A stretch of DNA of 64,000 nucleotides from Thalassobaculum fulvum. GTDB taxonomy: Bacteria > Pseudomonadota > Alphaproteobacteria > Thalassobaculales > Thalassobaculaceae. The position numbers and the translations under genes are program-made. Shown piece after piece: positions 53,841 through 62,633 of this stretch. Where the stretch lies: positions 44,590-108,589 of the forward strand of contig NZ_BMZS01000002.1 in the NCBI RefSeq assembly GCF_014652915.1. Direction: 5' to 3'. The first letter of the stretch is position 1. Every line of letters begins with the position of its first letter. The notes under the pieces are model-generated. The model did not search any database. It was not told the origin of the DNA and saw only the letters and a list, made by a program, of their open reading frames with translations.

Positions 53841-55118
53841 CTACACCAGGAACTCCCGGCTGGTCGCCGGCGGTCGGTCGAATGCCAGGTCGGTCAGCGC
53901 CCACACCAGCGCGTCGAGCCGGTCGGGCGAAGCTTCGCCCGGCGCACCGGTGTAGCCGGCCATCTGGTCCTCCAGCGCCGGGAACGCACCGTCGTGCGAC
54001 ACCCGTCCCTGCTCGTACAGCGCCGCCACCGGCTCGGCCCTGAGGCGCTTGCCGCGGGTCGCCCGGACCGAGCGGACCGGCAGCGACGGGTCGACGGTCC
54101 GCAGGGTCGCAGCGACCAGGTCGCCGCCCTGGTTGACCTCGCAGACCACCGCGTCGGCGCGGTGCCGGTGGAAGGCTTCCGCCGCCCGGCGCGCCCACAG
54201 GTCGGGCGACAGCCGGCCGGAGAGGTCCTCCAGCACGCGGAACCGGCCGTCGGCGTCGACCGCCGCGACCACGATCCCGGTCTCGGCGCTGTCGGTCCCG
54301 GCCGTCACCGCCGGGTCGACCGCGACCACCACCCGAGCCAGGTCCGCGGCCGACATCGGTCGGGTGCGCGCCGCCTCGATCAGGGCACGGCTCCACAGCG
54401 CCCCCGGCACCTCCATGAGCAGTTCGCCGTCGATCTCCTGCCGGCCGAGCCGGGTGCCGGCATAGCGCGCCAGGATCTGGTCGAGAAAGGCCGGCGCCAG
54501 GTTGGCGGCGTTCTCGCGGGTGCCGCCGCCGGTCACGACGGTGCCCGGGTCGGCGATCAGCCGCGCCAGCCAGGCCCGCGGTCGCGGCGTGGTGGTGGCG
54601 ACGCAGCGCGGGTCGGCGCCGAGCCGGAGCCCCAGCATCAAATTGTCCCAGGCCGCCTCGTAGCGCCACTTGGCGACCTCGTCGGCCCAGGCCGCGTCGA
54701 ACTGCGGGCCGCGCAACTGGTCCGGGTCGTCGGCCGAGAAGCTGGTGGCGACCGCACCGTTCGGCCAGGTGACCCGGCGCTTCGACGGCTCGTAGCGCGG
54801 CCGCGCCCGGGGCGGGCAGCAGGCCAGCAGCCCGCTCTCGCCCTCGATCATGACGTCGCGGGCGTCGGCCGCGGTCTCGGCCACCAGGGCGATCCGACGG
54901 GCACGGCCGGCCTCGGCGAGCGAGCGCACCCACTCGGCCCCGGTCCGGGTCTTGCCGAAGCCGCGGCCGGCCAGGATCAGCCAGACCCGCCAGCCGCCGG
55001 CGGGCGGCAGCTGCTTGGGCCGGGCCCAGAATTCCCAATCCCAAAGCAGCGCTGCCGCCTCGCGGTCGGACAGCTCATTCAGGATCCGCTTCCGGCTCGC
55101 CGGGCTCAGGCTCGTCAT
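53841..55118 (-). CDS. Terminase large subunit (GTA-like / Terminase_6)
   Basis: 425 residues from ATG 55118 (MTSLSPASRKRILNELSDRE); ATG 55190 would overlap the small subunit by 116 bp. Walker A LAGRGFGKTRTGAEWV (about 50), DEAD-like Walker B AWADEVAKWRYE (about 140), nuclease-like metal site VAVDPAVTAGTDSAETGIVV (about 270). Packages DNA into the procapsid. Similar in style to RcGTA g2, which packs random host DNA. Confidence 0.9.
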   Translation of the reverse strand: MTSLSPASRKRILNELSDREAAALLWDWEFWARPKQLPPAGGWRVWLILAGRGFGKTRTGAEWVRSLAEAGRARRIALVAETAADARDVMIEGESGLLACCPPRARPRYEPSKRRVTWPNGAVATSFSADDPDQLRGPQFDAAWADEVAKWRYEAAWDNLMLGLRLGADPRCVATTTPRPRAWLARLIADPGTVVTGGGTRENAANLAPAFLDQILARYAGTRLGRQEIDGELLMEVPGALWSRALIEAARTRPMSAADLARVVVAVDPAVTAGTDSAETGIVVAAVDADGRFRVLEDLSGRLSPDLWARRAAEAFHRHRADAVVCEVNQGGDLVAATLRTVDPSLPVRSVRATRGKRLRAEPVAALYEQGRVSHDGAFPALEDQMAGYTGAPGEASPDRLDALVWALTDLAFDRPPATSREFLV

Positions 55119-55542
55119 CCAGGCGCGCAAGGCGGGCCGCGAGGGTGTCGCGGGCGGCGGCGAGGTCGTCTTCGAGGTCGGCATCGGCATCCGATCCGCC
55201 GGCCGGCCGGTCGCGATAGCGCTCCGGCCGGTGGGCGCGCAGGAGGAACATGAGCAGGGTGTCGGAATACTTGCGGACGGTGCCGGCGACCCGGCCCTGG
55301 TGAAAATGCGGGGTCTCGACGCCGTCCAGCGCGCGGCGGCGGGCCTCGGCGTCGAGAGCGTCGATCGCGGTCTCCAGCGCGTCCGTCCACTCGGCCGCGA
55401 AGTCCGGGTCGGCGACCTTGAGCTGGTAGGCCCGCGACCGCGAGGCCTTCGCCGCCCGGGCCGCCGCCGACACGTTGCCGGTATCGGCGAGCGCCTTCAG
55501 GAACGCCGCCCGCCGGCGCGACGTCCAGCGTTGCACGGCCAT
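55075..55542 (-). CDS. Terminase small subunit
   Basis: 155 residues from ATG 55542 with GGAGG upstream. Helix-turn-helix like N-terminus (RRRAAFLKALADTGNVSAAA, RAAKASRSRAYQLKV), helical body (VRKYSDTLLMFLLRAHRPER) and an acidic C-terminus (DDEPEPGEPEADPE). DNA recognition for packaging. Confidence 0.85.
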   Translation of the reverse strand: MAVQRWTSRRRAAFLKALADTGNVSAAARAAKASRSRAYQLKVADPDFAAEWTDALETAIDALDAEARRRALDGVETPHFHQGRVAGTVRKYSDTLLMFLLRAHRPERYRDRPAGGSDADADLEDDLAAARDTLAARLARLDDEPEPGEPEADPE

Positions 55543-55686
55543 GCGAACCTCCTCGGCGATCGGCGACGCGGTCGGGGAACGAAACGGCGCTCGCCGACAG
55601 CGCGACGCGCCGCCGGAGCGGGCCGGCGGCGCGTCGAGTTTCGGAAGCGGGGGAACCGGTCGGGGCGGCGGGCCATCCCGCATCAC

Positions 55687-55760
55687 CCCGACGGTAGGAC
55701 ATCTTCTAGTCGATCTTATAAATCCTGTAAAGCGGTTTTTTCATATTTTTGCTCGTTTTT
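55687..55760 (-). promoter_or_regulatory. AT-rich upstream region, candidate late promoter
   Basis: A sharply AT-rich stretch in GC-rich phage DNA with TATAAG (55706-55711 complement) as a -10-like hexamer and a TTTACA upstream on the minus strand, and a T7 and T6 tract. It precedes the terminase operon. Exact -35 is unclear. Confidence 0.35.
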
Positions 55761-56156
55761 TTACGATGAAACCAGCTGCCGCAGGATCTGGCCGTGGCCG
55801 CGGGCGACGATCTTGCGCAGGGTGACGTGACTGCGGCCGTCCAGGTCCTCGAGCCGGCGCCACGGCACCCGGCAGGCGCGTGCCCAGACCAGCCGGCGGG
55901 CTTCGTCGTCGCAGGCCAGCAGCCACGTCAGCGCCCGGTCCATCCGGTCTATGGCCGCCGGCGTCGGCGCCGCCGGCCGGGCCCGTCCGTCGGCCGACGG
56001 CCCGAGCAGACCGGCGCTGTCGCGCACCACGTCGGGCCAGGACGTCAGGCGCGGCCGCCGCAGCCCCGCCGGCAATCGGCGCAGGGTCTCGGCCGCCTCC
56101 TCGAGCGACGCCCGCAGCCCGGCCTCGTCGGCGACGGCGCTGACCGACCCGCTCAT
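55761..56156 (-). CDS. DUF6362-like phage regulatory protein
   Basis: 131 residues from ATG 56156. PRLTSWPDVVRDSAGLL, IDRMDRALTWLLACDDEARR, LVWARACRVPWRRLEDLDGR, SHVTLRKIVARGHGQILRQL show the pattern of short phage proteins near the replication/packaging junction, with a helix-turn-helix-like C-terminus. Coupled to the gene upstream (ATGA). Confidence 0.65.
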   Translation of the reverse strand: MSGSVSAVADEAGLRASLEEAAETLRRLPAGLRRPRLTSWPDVVRDSAGLLGPSADGRARPAAPTPAAIDRMDRALTWLLACDDEARRLVWARACRVPWRRLEDLDGRSHVTLRKIVARGHGQILRQLVSS

Positions 56157-56554
56157 CGCCGGTTCTCCTTCGGCCGCCCCTCCTTCGGCCGGACCCCGGG
56201 ATACGGAATCGGCGGGCATCCGCGCGCCGTCAGCGCGCGGTTCGCCTCGGCCACCAGCCGTGCCAGCGGCACCCGCCGACCGTCCAGCGCCAGCCCGTCG
56301 CGACCCAGCGGCCAGGCCCGCGACCCCAGCGCCACCAGGGCCCTGACGATCGGCCGGGAGAACCCTGACCGCTCGCCGGACCGCCCGTCGGGCCCCGCGG
56401 CCCGCGGTGGCGGCGCCGTATCCGCCGACGGCTGCGGGCCGCGCCGCTCGACCGGGGGAATCGGCGAAGTCCGGCGGCGCCGCACCACCACGGTGGTGAC
56501 GCGCCCGCCAGGGCGCACCAGGGTTCGAACCTGCAATCCGGGAGCGAGCGGCAT
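56153..56554 (-). CDS. Small basic phage protein
   Basis: 133 residues from ATG 56554 with AAGGAG upstream. Very basic (TTVVVRRRRTSPIPPVERR), proline-rich, with a C-terminal helix (VPLARLVAEANRALTARG). No family. First gene of the minus-strand early transcript facing the repressor. Confidence 0.6.
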   Translation of the reverse strand: MPLAPGLQVRTLVRPGGRVTTVVVRRRRTSPIPPVERRGPQPSADTAPPPRAAGPDGRSGERSGFSRPIVRALVALGSRAWPLGRDGLALDGRRVPLARLVAEANRALTARGCPPIPYPGVRPKEGRPKENRR

Positions 56555-56655
56555 GACCTTCTCCTTGTGCCTGGACCGGCTTGTGCCTGGACCGACGCAC
56601 CTCCGCCATCCAGCGTTGTGCACCGGCATCGGAACTCCCGGGACCGTACGACGAT

Positions 56656-56721
56656 CATCTTTATCCGTAAATAGGAATTTTATTTGTATACTTTTCCTGG
56701 CAATCGGAATAAGATCGCGCC
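56656..56721 (+). promoter_or_regulatory. Repressor promoter/operator region
   Basis: AT-rich region with TTTA-TCCG-TAAA, a perfect 4-bp dyad at 56660-56671, and a -10-like TATACT at 56687-56692. It lies between the divergent repressor gene and early operon, as expected for the phage switch. Confidence 0.45.
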
Positions 56722-57453
56722 ATGAAGCTCGATCCGATCCGCCGCCGGCTGTTGGAGTTGGTCGCGCATCGCGACCCGCCGACCGACCTGAAGAAGGCCT
56801 CGCTGGCCTGCGGCAAGAACCACGCCTACCTGCACCAGTTCGTGCATCGCGGCACGCCGCGGCGGCTGCCGGAGGATGTGCGCTGGGCGCTCGCCGCCCA
56901 TCTCGGGGTCGACGAATCGGTCCTGCGCGACGGCACCCCGCCGCCCCCGCAGCCGAGCGGCGCGCGCCAGGTCGAGGCGGTCACCACCCGCCGACCCCGG
57001 GTCTATTCGCGGATCCTGGACCCGGACCACGAGCCCGGCGTGGTGGCGGTGCCGGAGGTGCGGGTGACGGCGGCCGCCGGCGGCGGCGCCGTGGCCGAGT
57101 ACGAGGCGCTGGGCGATTCCTGGTACTTCCCGGTCGACTGGCTGCGGCACGAGCTGCGGGCCCGCGCCGCCGACCTGAAGATCATCTCGATCGACGGCGA
57201 CTCCATGGAGCCGGTGCTGGCCGCCGGCGACAAGGTCTTGATCGACACCTCGCGCACTGCCCCGTCGCCGCCCGGCATCTTCGTGCTGCACGACGGCCTC
57301 GGCCTGGTCGCCAAGCAGGTCGAGTACGTGCCGAACACCGACCCGCCGACGCTGCTGATCAAGAGCGCCAACCCGCGCTACCAGGACTACGAGCGCACGG
57401 TCGACGAGGTCACGATCGCCGGCCGCGTCATCTGGTTCGCCCGGCGGCTGTAG
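56722..57453 (+). CDS. S24-family (CI/LexA-like) prophage repressor
   Basis: 243 residues. N-terminal HTH (KKASLACGKNHAYLHQFVHR), linker, C-terminal S24 peptidase: catalytic Ser161 in IDGDSMEPVLAAGDKVLID and Lys198 in GLGLVAKQVEYV, so RecA-dependent self-cleavage is possible. Divergent from the early operon. The only plus-strand phage core gene. Confidence 0.9.
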   Translation: MKLDPIRRRLLELVAHRDPPTDLKKASLACGKNHAYLHQFVHRGTPRRLPEDVRWALAAHLGVDESVLRDGTPPPPQPSGARQVEAVTTRRPRVYSRILDPDHEPGVVAVPEVRVTAAAGGGAVAEYEALGDSWYFPVDWLRHELRARAADLKIISIDGDSMEPVLAAGDKVLIDTSRTAPSPPGIFVLHDGLGLVAKQVEYVPNTDPPTLLIKSANPRYQDYERTVDEVTIAGRVIWFARRL

Positions 57454-57474
57454 TCCGGGCCGCCCGCCCGCGGG

Positions 57475-58785
57475 TCAGGCGAGGCTCATCTCGGTGACCG
57501 GCCCGACGTAGTCCGACAGCTCCGCGAGCGCCCGGCCGGCGAGATAGTCGAATCCCGCCTTCCGGCAGCGCGTCGCCTGCACCGGGGTATCCACGTCGAG
57601 CACATAGGCCTGCAGCCCCAGCTTGTGGGCCATCGAGCAGAACCGGCCGAGGAGCGTCGGGTTCGCCATGTCTCCGGCATCCCTGGCCGACAGCGCGATT
57701 CCGGCCCCGAACGCCCCGGCGTTCTTGATCACGGACAGCGACTGCTGCGCCGAGGTGACATTCACGAACACGGCCCGGGCCACCCGCTTGAGCGGGCTTA
57801 CGATCTCGGCCAGCCGCCCCTCGGGGACGCCCGGCGGGCAGCGCCTGACATCCATGACCAGGTAGTTGCGCAGGTCCGACGGGATCCGCTGCAGCGCCTC
57901 GAGATACTCGCTCGCCGACGCCCGGCTCGTCATGGTCTCGAACGACACGGGGACCGCCACCACCGCGACCCGTTTGCGTACGGCCATGTCGACCAGCCCG
58001 TGCCGGGCCCGCATCAGCGTCATCTGGTCCAGCGCGACCACCTGATCGCCGGACGCATCCCGCGGCAGCACCCCGTAGCCGCTGAGGATATCGCGGGTCG
58101 CGCTGTAGCGGACGGCGCGGCATTCGAAGATCGAGAACACGCCCCGTTTGGCATAGAGGAGCGGCTGGAACGCGAATTCCAGATCGTCGAGGCGGAAGCC
58201 GAAGCGGGCCTCCAGATCGTCGACCGAGACCGTTGCGTCGGCGCCGATTTCAGCGACCGGGGCGCGGTCGATCCGGTGCCGATTCGACGGCCGTTCCCGC
58301 CCATCCCGGACGGCCACCGCCGCCTCGTCGCCGGCCGCCTGGGTTCCCGCTGCCGACGGGACGCCGGCCGACGCCATGGCCAGCAGATCGCCGAGCACAC
58401 CCTTCGTGACGCTCCCGGAATCCAGGTCGATAGCCTGGGTTTCCACGGCGAGGTCGGCCAACGCCTCGTCGCCGATGAAGCGCCGCAGGATCTCGGCCTT
58501 GATGGCAGCGGCGCGCAGCATCGCCTCGTCCCTGCCGAGGCGGGTGAACAGGACCACGAAGTTGGCCTCGCCGACCGGCAGGACGATGTCGGCGACCGGA
58601 TCGGTGAACTGGCGGAGGATCGTGCGCGACGTCGCGACGATCCGCTCGCGATGGTGCTCCCACATTTCCGGATACCTGGCCTTGACCTCTTCCAGGCCGA
58701 CGAAGGTCATCAGGTTTCCGTTCAGGGACGACTTGACCGACAGAGCGTCGCGGAGCCTTCGCTTGTCGCTATCCGACAGATCCAT
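57475..58785 (-). CDS. Degenerate EAL-like protein, paralogue A
   Basis: 436 residues from ATG 58785, AAGGAG upstream. N-terminal helical region (LRDALSVKSSLNGNLMTFVG, RERIVATSRTILRQFTDPVA, DIVLPVGEANFVVLFTRLGR), then from about 210 an EAL-like topology: LEFAFQPLLYAKRGVFSIFE, CRAVRYSATRDIL, MTLMRARHGLVDMAVRKRVA and final AYVLDVDTPVQATRCRKAGF. No intact EAL motif or metal ligands, so non-catalytic. Function unknown. Confidence 0.6.
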   Translation of the reverse strand: MDLSDSDKRRLRDALSVKSSLNGNLMTFVGLEEVKARYPEMWEHHRERIVATSRTILRQFTDPVADIVLPVGEANFVVLFTRLGRDEAMLRAAAIKAEILRRFIGDEALADLAVETQAIDLDSGSVTKGVLGDLLAMASAGVPSAAGTQAAGDEAAVAVRDGRERPSNRHRIDRAPVAEIGADATVSVDDLEARFGFRLDDLEFAFQPLLYAKRGVFSIFECRAVRYSATRDILSGYGVLPRDASGDQVVALDQMTLMRARHGLVDMAVRKRVAVVAVPVSFETMTSRASASEYLEALQRIPSDLRNYLVMDVRRCPPGVPEGRLAEIVSPLKRVARAVFVNVTSAQQSLSVIKNAGAFGAGIALSARDAGDMANPTLLGRFCSMAHKLGLQAYVLDVDTPVQATRCRKAGFDYLAGRALAELSDYVGPVTEMSLA

Positions 58786-58931
58786 TATGCGTCTCTCCTT
58801 AAACCTTCGCGAGAATCGCACATCCCAATTGAAATTCCGTTAAACGGCGTCGCCGGGACCCAGAAATTCCGGGAGCCGCAGACACGGTACCGCCGGCCGG
58901 AAGCCGCCGGAGGGCCGCAGGCGCTCGACCG

Positions 58932-60209
58932 CTACGCCGATTGCATCCCGGTCACCGGCCCGACGTAGTCCGAAAGCTCCGCCAGCGCGCGGCCCGCCAT
59001 GTAGTCCATGCCGGCTTCCCGACAGCTCGCCACCTGCTGCTGCGTGTCGACGTCGAGGGCATAGGTCTGCAGGCGCAGTTTGCGGGCCGAGGCGGCGAAA
59101 CGGCCAAGAAACCCGGGACTGCCCAGATCACGGCCGGCCCGTGACGGCATGTTGAGCCCGGCTCCGAACGCACCGGCGCCCTTCAGGGTCGCGAGCGACT
59201 GCTGCGCCGAACTGACGCGAACGAAGACGGCCCGGGTCAACTGCTTGATCGGGCTGATGATCTCAGCCAGCCGGCCCTCCGGAACGCCGACCGGCGCCCG
59301 GCAAATGTCGACGACCAGATAGTTCCGCAGGTCCGACGGGATCTTTCGCAGCAGATCGAGGAATTCGGTCGCCGTTGCGCGCGTGCTCATGGTCTCGAAC
59401 GAGACCGGCGTCGCGACCACGGCGATGCGCTTGCGGAACGCCATGTCGACGAGGCCGTGGCGCGCCCGCATCAGCGTCATCTTGTCGACGGCGGTGATCT
59501 GGCCCGGGGTGCAGTCCCGCGGCAGGACATCGTACCCCGAGAGAATCGCACCGGTGGCGTCGTAGCGGACGGCACGGCACTCGAAGATCGAGAACACGCC
59601 CCGCCGCGCATAGAGATGCGGTTGAAACGCGAACTCCAGCGAGTCCAGGTCGAAACCGAAGGTCTGTTCGATCTCGTCGATCGGCATCGACCAATCCGCA
59701 CCGATCTCTTCGATCGACGCACGGTAAGCCCGTTGCCGTTGACGCGACCGCGCCGGCGCCGGCGCCGCGGCTGCCGGCTGCGCCCGGCCGGCCCCGGCGC
59801 CGTTCAGCAGATCGCGCAGTACGCCGGTAGTTTCGTCGCCGGAATCGATGTCGAGCGCATCGGTGCGGATATCGAGATGCTCGAGCGACTCGTCCCCGAC
59901 GAAGCGTCGCAGGATCTCGGCCTTGATGATTCCGGCCCGAAGCATCGCCTCGGTCTTGTCGAGGCGCGTGAACAACACGGCGAACTTCTCGTCGCCGATC
60001 GGCAGCACGATGTCGGTGCGCGGGTCGGTGAACTGACGAAGTATCGCCCGGGATGTCTCGGTGATTCGTTCGCGCTGCCGCTCCCATAACTCGGGAAATC
60101 GTTCACGCACCTCGTCCAACCCGATGAAAGTCATCAGGTTGCCGTGCAGCGGCGTCCTGCTCGACAACGCGTCGCGAAGCTTCCGCTTATCTGCATCGCA
60201 AAATTCCAT
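58932..60209 (-). CDS. Degenerate EAL-like protein, paralogue B
   Basis: 425 residues from ATG 60209 (MEFCDADKRKLRDALSSRTP). Same architecture as the neighbour at 57475: FAFQPHLYARRGVFSIFECR, MTLMRARHGLVDMAFRKRIA, FETMSTRATATEFLDLLRKI, TYALDVDTQQQVASCREAGM. Long identical stretches suggest recent tandem duplication. Located outside the phage core. The intergenic region 58786-58931 holds no gene. Confidence 0.6.
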   Translation of the reverse strand: MEFCDADKRKLRDALSSRTPLHGNLMTFIGLDEVRERFPELWERQRERITETSRAILRQFTDPRTDIVLPIGDEKFAVLFTRLDKTEAMLRAGIIKAEILRRFVGDESLEHLDIRTDALDIDSGDETTGVLRDLLNGAGAGRAQPAAAAPAPARSRQRQRAYRASIEEIGADWSMPIDEIEQTFGFDLDSLEFAFQPHLYARRGVFSIFECRAVRYDATGAILSGYDVLPRDCTPGQITAVDKMTLMRARHGLVDMAFRKRIAVVATPVSFETMSTRATATEFLDLLRKIPSDLRNYLVVDICRAPVGVPEGRLAEIISPIKQLTRAVFVRVSSAQQSLATLKGAGAFGAGLNMPSRAGRDLGSPGFLGRFAASARKLRLQTYALDVDTQQQVASCREAGMDYMAGRALAELSDYVGPVTGMQSA

Positions 60210-60315
60210 TAAATTGATCCTTTCCTTCCGGCTCCGACCGTAGAGCGGTGCAGTGACAGTATTCTGCCAGTACGAAGACGGATGGATATTGTTCCAGATC
60301 AAGTCCTGGAGACCC

Positions 60316-60345
60316 TTGACCAAATCATAGGTATACGAACAAGAT
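60316..60345 (+). promoter_or_regulatory. Candidate promoter of hydantoinase operon
   Basis: TTGACC (60316-60321) and CAAGAT (60340-60345) with 18-bp spacing, about 50 bp upstream of the ATG at 60392. A GTATAC dyad lies between the two hexamers. Weak -10. Confidence 0.3.
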
Positions 60346-60391
60346 TGCACGGATTGCCGGGCGATGGCCCGGCGCCTGCGGCGGGAACACC

Positions 60392-62464
60392 ATGAACGGA
60401 ACCACGGCCGGCCGGCTCGTCGGAGTCGACGTCGGCGGCACCTTCACCGACCTGGTCTGCCTGGACCCGTCCGCGCCCGGCGGCATCCGGCTGGCCAAGG
60501 TGCCGACCACCGTCGCCAACCAAGCCGACGGGGTGCTGGCGGCGCTGGCCGCCGCCGGGGTCGAGGCGGGTCAAGTCGAGCAGATCGTCCACGGCACGAC
60601 GACCACCACCAACGCCCTGTTGGAGCGCAAGGTCGCCCGCACCGGGCTGATCACTACGCGCGGGTTCCGCGACGTGCTGGAGCTCGGCCGCCGAACCCGC
60701 CCGACCTCCTACGGCCTGACCGGCAGGTTCGAGCCGCTGATCCCGCGCGAGCTGCGCCTCGAGGTCGCCGAGCGGGTCGACGCCGACGGCGAGGTGCTGG
60801 TGCCGCTCGACGAGGCCGGGGTGCTGGCCGCGGTCGAGGCACTCAGGACGCTGGGCTGCGAGTCGGTGGTCGTGCACTTCCTGCACAGCTACGCCAACCG
60901 GGCGCACGAGCGCCGGGCAGTCGAGCTGGTCCGGCAGGCCTGGCCGGAGGCCGCGGTCACCGCTGGCTCCGAGATCCTGTCGGAGTTCCGCGAGTACGAG
61001 CGCGGCACCACGGCCGCCGTCAACGCCGCCGTGCAGCCGGTGCTGCGCCGCTATCTCGACCGGCTGGCCGGCGGGCTGGCGCAGCAGGGCTATGCCCGTG
61101 AGCTGCTGGTGATGCAGGGCAACGGCGGCACCGTCGCCGCCGGCCTGGCCGCCGACCAGGCGGTGAACACCGTGATGTCCGGCCCGGCCTCCGGGGTGAT
61201 CGCCGCGGCCTACACCGCCACCGCCGCCGGCTTCCCGAACGCCATCACCTACGACATGGGCGGCACCAGCTCCGACGTCGGGCTGATCCTCGACGGGCTG
61301 CCGCGGATCCACGCCGAGCTCGACCTGGAATATGGCATGCCGATCCACGTGCCGATGGTCGACGTCCACACCATCGGCGCCGGCGGCGGCTCGATCGCCC
61401 GGATCGACGAGGCCGGGCTGCTGCGCGTCGGGCCGGAAAGCGCCGGCGCCACCCCGGGGCCGATCTGCTACGGCCGCGGCGGCACCGAGCCGACCATCAC
61501 CGACGCCAACCTGGTGCTCGGCCGGCTCGACCCGGACAAGCTGCTGGCGGTCGACCACCCGGTCACGGTCGACGACGTCGCCGCCGTCATCCAGGCCCGC
61601 ATCGGCGACCCGCTGGGGTTGAGCGCCGAGCAGGCGGCCGCCGCCATCCTGCAGATCGCCAACGACAAGATGGCCGGCGCGGTGCGGATGGTGTCGCTGG
61701 CCCGCGGCCACGACCCGCGCGACTTCGCGCTGTTCGCCTTCGGGGGCGCCGGCCCGCTGCACGCCACGGCCCTCGCCCGCGAGCTGGCGATCCCGCACGT
61801 GGTGCTCCCGGCCCGCCCCGGCATCACCAACGCCATCGGCTGCGTGGTCGCCGACCTCAGGCACGACTACGTCAACACCCTGAACACCCCGCTCAGCACG
61901 CTCGACATCGCCGACGTGCACCGGCTGTTCCGCGAGCAGGAGGCCGCCGGGCGGGCCACCATCGAGGCCGAAGCGGTCGAGGTCGAACGGATCGAGGCGC
62001 GCCGCTCGGTCGACATGCAGTTCCAGGGCCAGAGCCACATCCTGTCGGTGGCGCTGGAGCACGGCGAGCCGAGCCTGGAATCGCTGGAACAGCGATTCGC
62101 TGCCGCCTACTGGGAGCGGTTCGCGGTCGAGCTGCCTGAGATCCGGCCGGTGCTGGTAAACCTGCACACCGCCGTGCTCGGCAAGCGCCGGCCGGTGCCG
62201 CTGGCGGCGCTGGCCGGCTCCGACGAGCGCCAGGCGACGGCCGAGGCGGCGATCATCGGCCGCCGATCGGTCTGGTTCGAGGGCACCGGCCGCGTCGACA
62301 CCCCGGTGTACCGCCGCGAGCGGCTGCCCGAGGAGGCGGCGTTCGCCGGCCCGGCGATCGTCGCCCAGTTCGACGCGACGACGGTGATCGAACCCGGCCA
62401 GTCGGCGCGGCTGGACCGCGACGGAAACCTGCTGGTGACCGTGCGCGTGGGAGAGGTCCGATGA
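60392..62464 (+). CDS. Hydantoinase/oxoprolinase family, subunit A (HyuA-like)
   Basis: 690 residues. N-terminal ribokinase/ASKHA-like Hydantoinase_A fold: LVGVDVGGTFTDLV, HGTTTTTNALLERKVARTGL, YDMGGTSSDVGLIL, and a C-terminal acetone-carboxylase/oxoprolinase domain (FAGPAIVAQFDATTVIEPGQ). ATP-dependent hydrolysis of cyclic amides (hydantoins or 5-oxoproline), with subunit B. Substrate unresolved. Confidence 0.9.
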   Translation: MNGTTAGRLVGVDVGGTFTDLVCLDPSAPGGIRLAKVPTTVANQADGVLAALAAAGVEAGQVEQIVHGTTTTTNALLERKVARTGLITTRGFRDVLELGRRTRPTSYGLTGRFEPLIPRELRLEVAERVDADGEVLVPLDEAGVLAAVEALRTLGCESVVVHFLHSYANRAHERRAVELVRQAWPEAAVTAGSEILSEFREYERGTTAAVNAAVQPVLRRYLDRLAGGLAQQGYARELLVMQGNGGTVAAGLAADQAVNTVMSGPASGVIAAAYTATAAGFPNAITYDMGGTSSDVGLILDGLPRIHAELDLEYGMPIHVPMVDVHTIGAGGGSIARIDEAGLLRVGPESAGATPGPICYGRGGTEPTITDANLVLGRLDPDKLLAVDHPVTVDDVAAVIQARIGDPLGLSAEQAAAAILQIANDKMAGAVRMVSLARGHDPRDFALFAFGGAGPLHATALARELAIPHVVLPARPGITNAIGCVVADLRHDYVNTLNTPLSTLDIADVHRLFREQEAAGRATIEAEAVEVERIEARRSVDMQFQGQSHILSVALEHGEPSLESLEQRFAAAYWERFAVELPEIRPVLVNLHTAVLGKRRPVPLAALAGSDERQATAEAAIIGRRSVWFEGTGRVDTPVYRRERLPEEAAFAGPAIVAQFDATTVIEPGQSARLDRDGNLLVTVRVGEVR

Positions 62465-62484
62465 GGCCGGCCCCCCGCCCTCTC

Positions 62485-62595
62485 CCTCATCCCGGCCGCA
62501 GCGGCGAAGCCGCGGAGAGCCGGGACCCGTACGCCACTCCCCGCCGCATGGGTCCCGGATGCGTTCCGCCTGCGGCGCCCCGCTCCGGGATGAGG
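62485..62595. repeat. BIME-like paired inverted repeat, copy 8
   Basis: CCTCATCCCGGCC...GAGCCGGGACCC followed by ATGGGTCCCGGAT...CTCCGGGATGAGG, between hydantoinase A and B genes of one operon. Confidence 0.75.
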
Positions 62596-62633
62596 ATGTG
62601 GGTGGCCGCCATTGCCAGCACGGGAGCAGCCGC

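Larger units (their letters stand above)
33057..57453. mobile_element. Compact siphovirus-like prophage or domesticated phage element
   Basis: About 24.4 kb: repressor, early genes, terminases, portal, scaffold, P22-type coat, connectors, tail tube, frameshifted chaperones, tape measure, baseplate, receptor-binding protein and lysis genes, nearly all on the minus strand in canonical late order. No integrase, excisionase, replication gene or tRNA at either end is visible, and no flanking direct repeat was found by eye. Four BIME-like repeats sit between late genes, suggesting long residence in the host. Edges are inferred from gene content. Confidence 0.85.

Noticed and set aside
56521-56540. 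GGTTCGAACC resembling a tRNA T-arm
   Set aside because: No acceptor, D-arm or anticodon arm around it, and it lies in coding sequence; no second copy at the other prophage end was seen.
33050-57480. attL/attR direct repeats of the prophage
   Set aside because: Comparison of the two edge sequences by eye showed no shared repeat of useful length.
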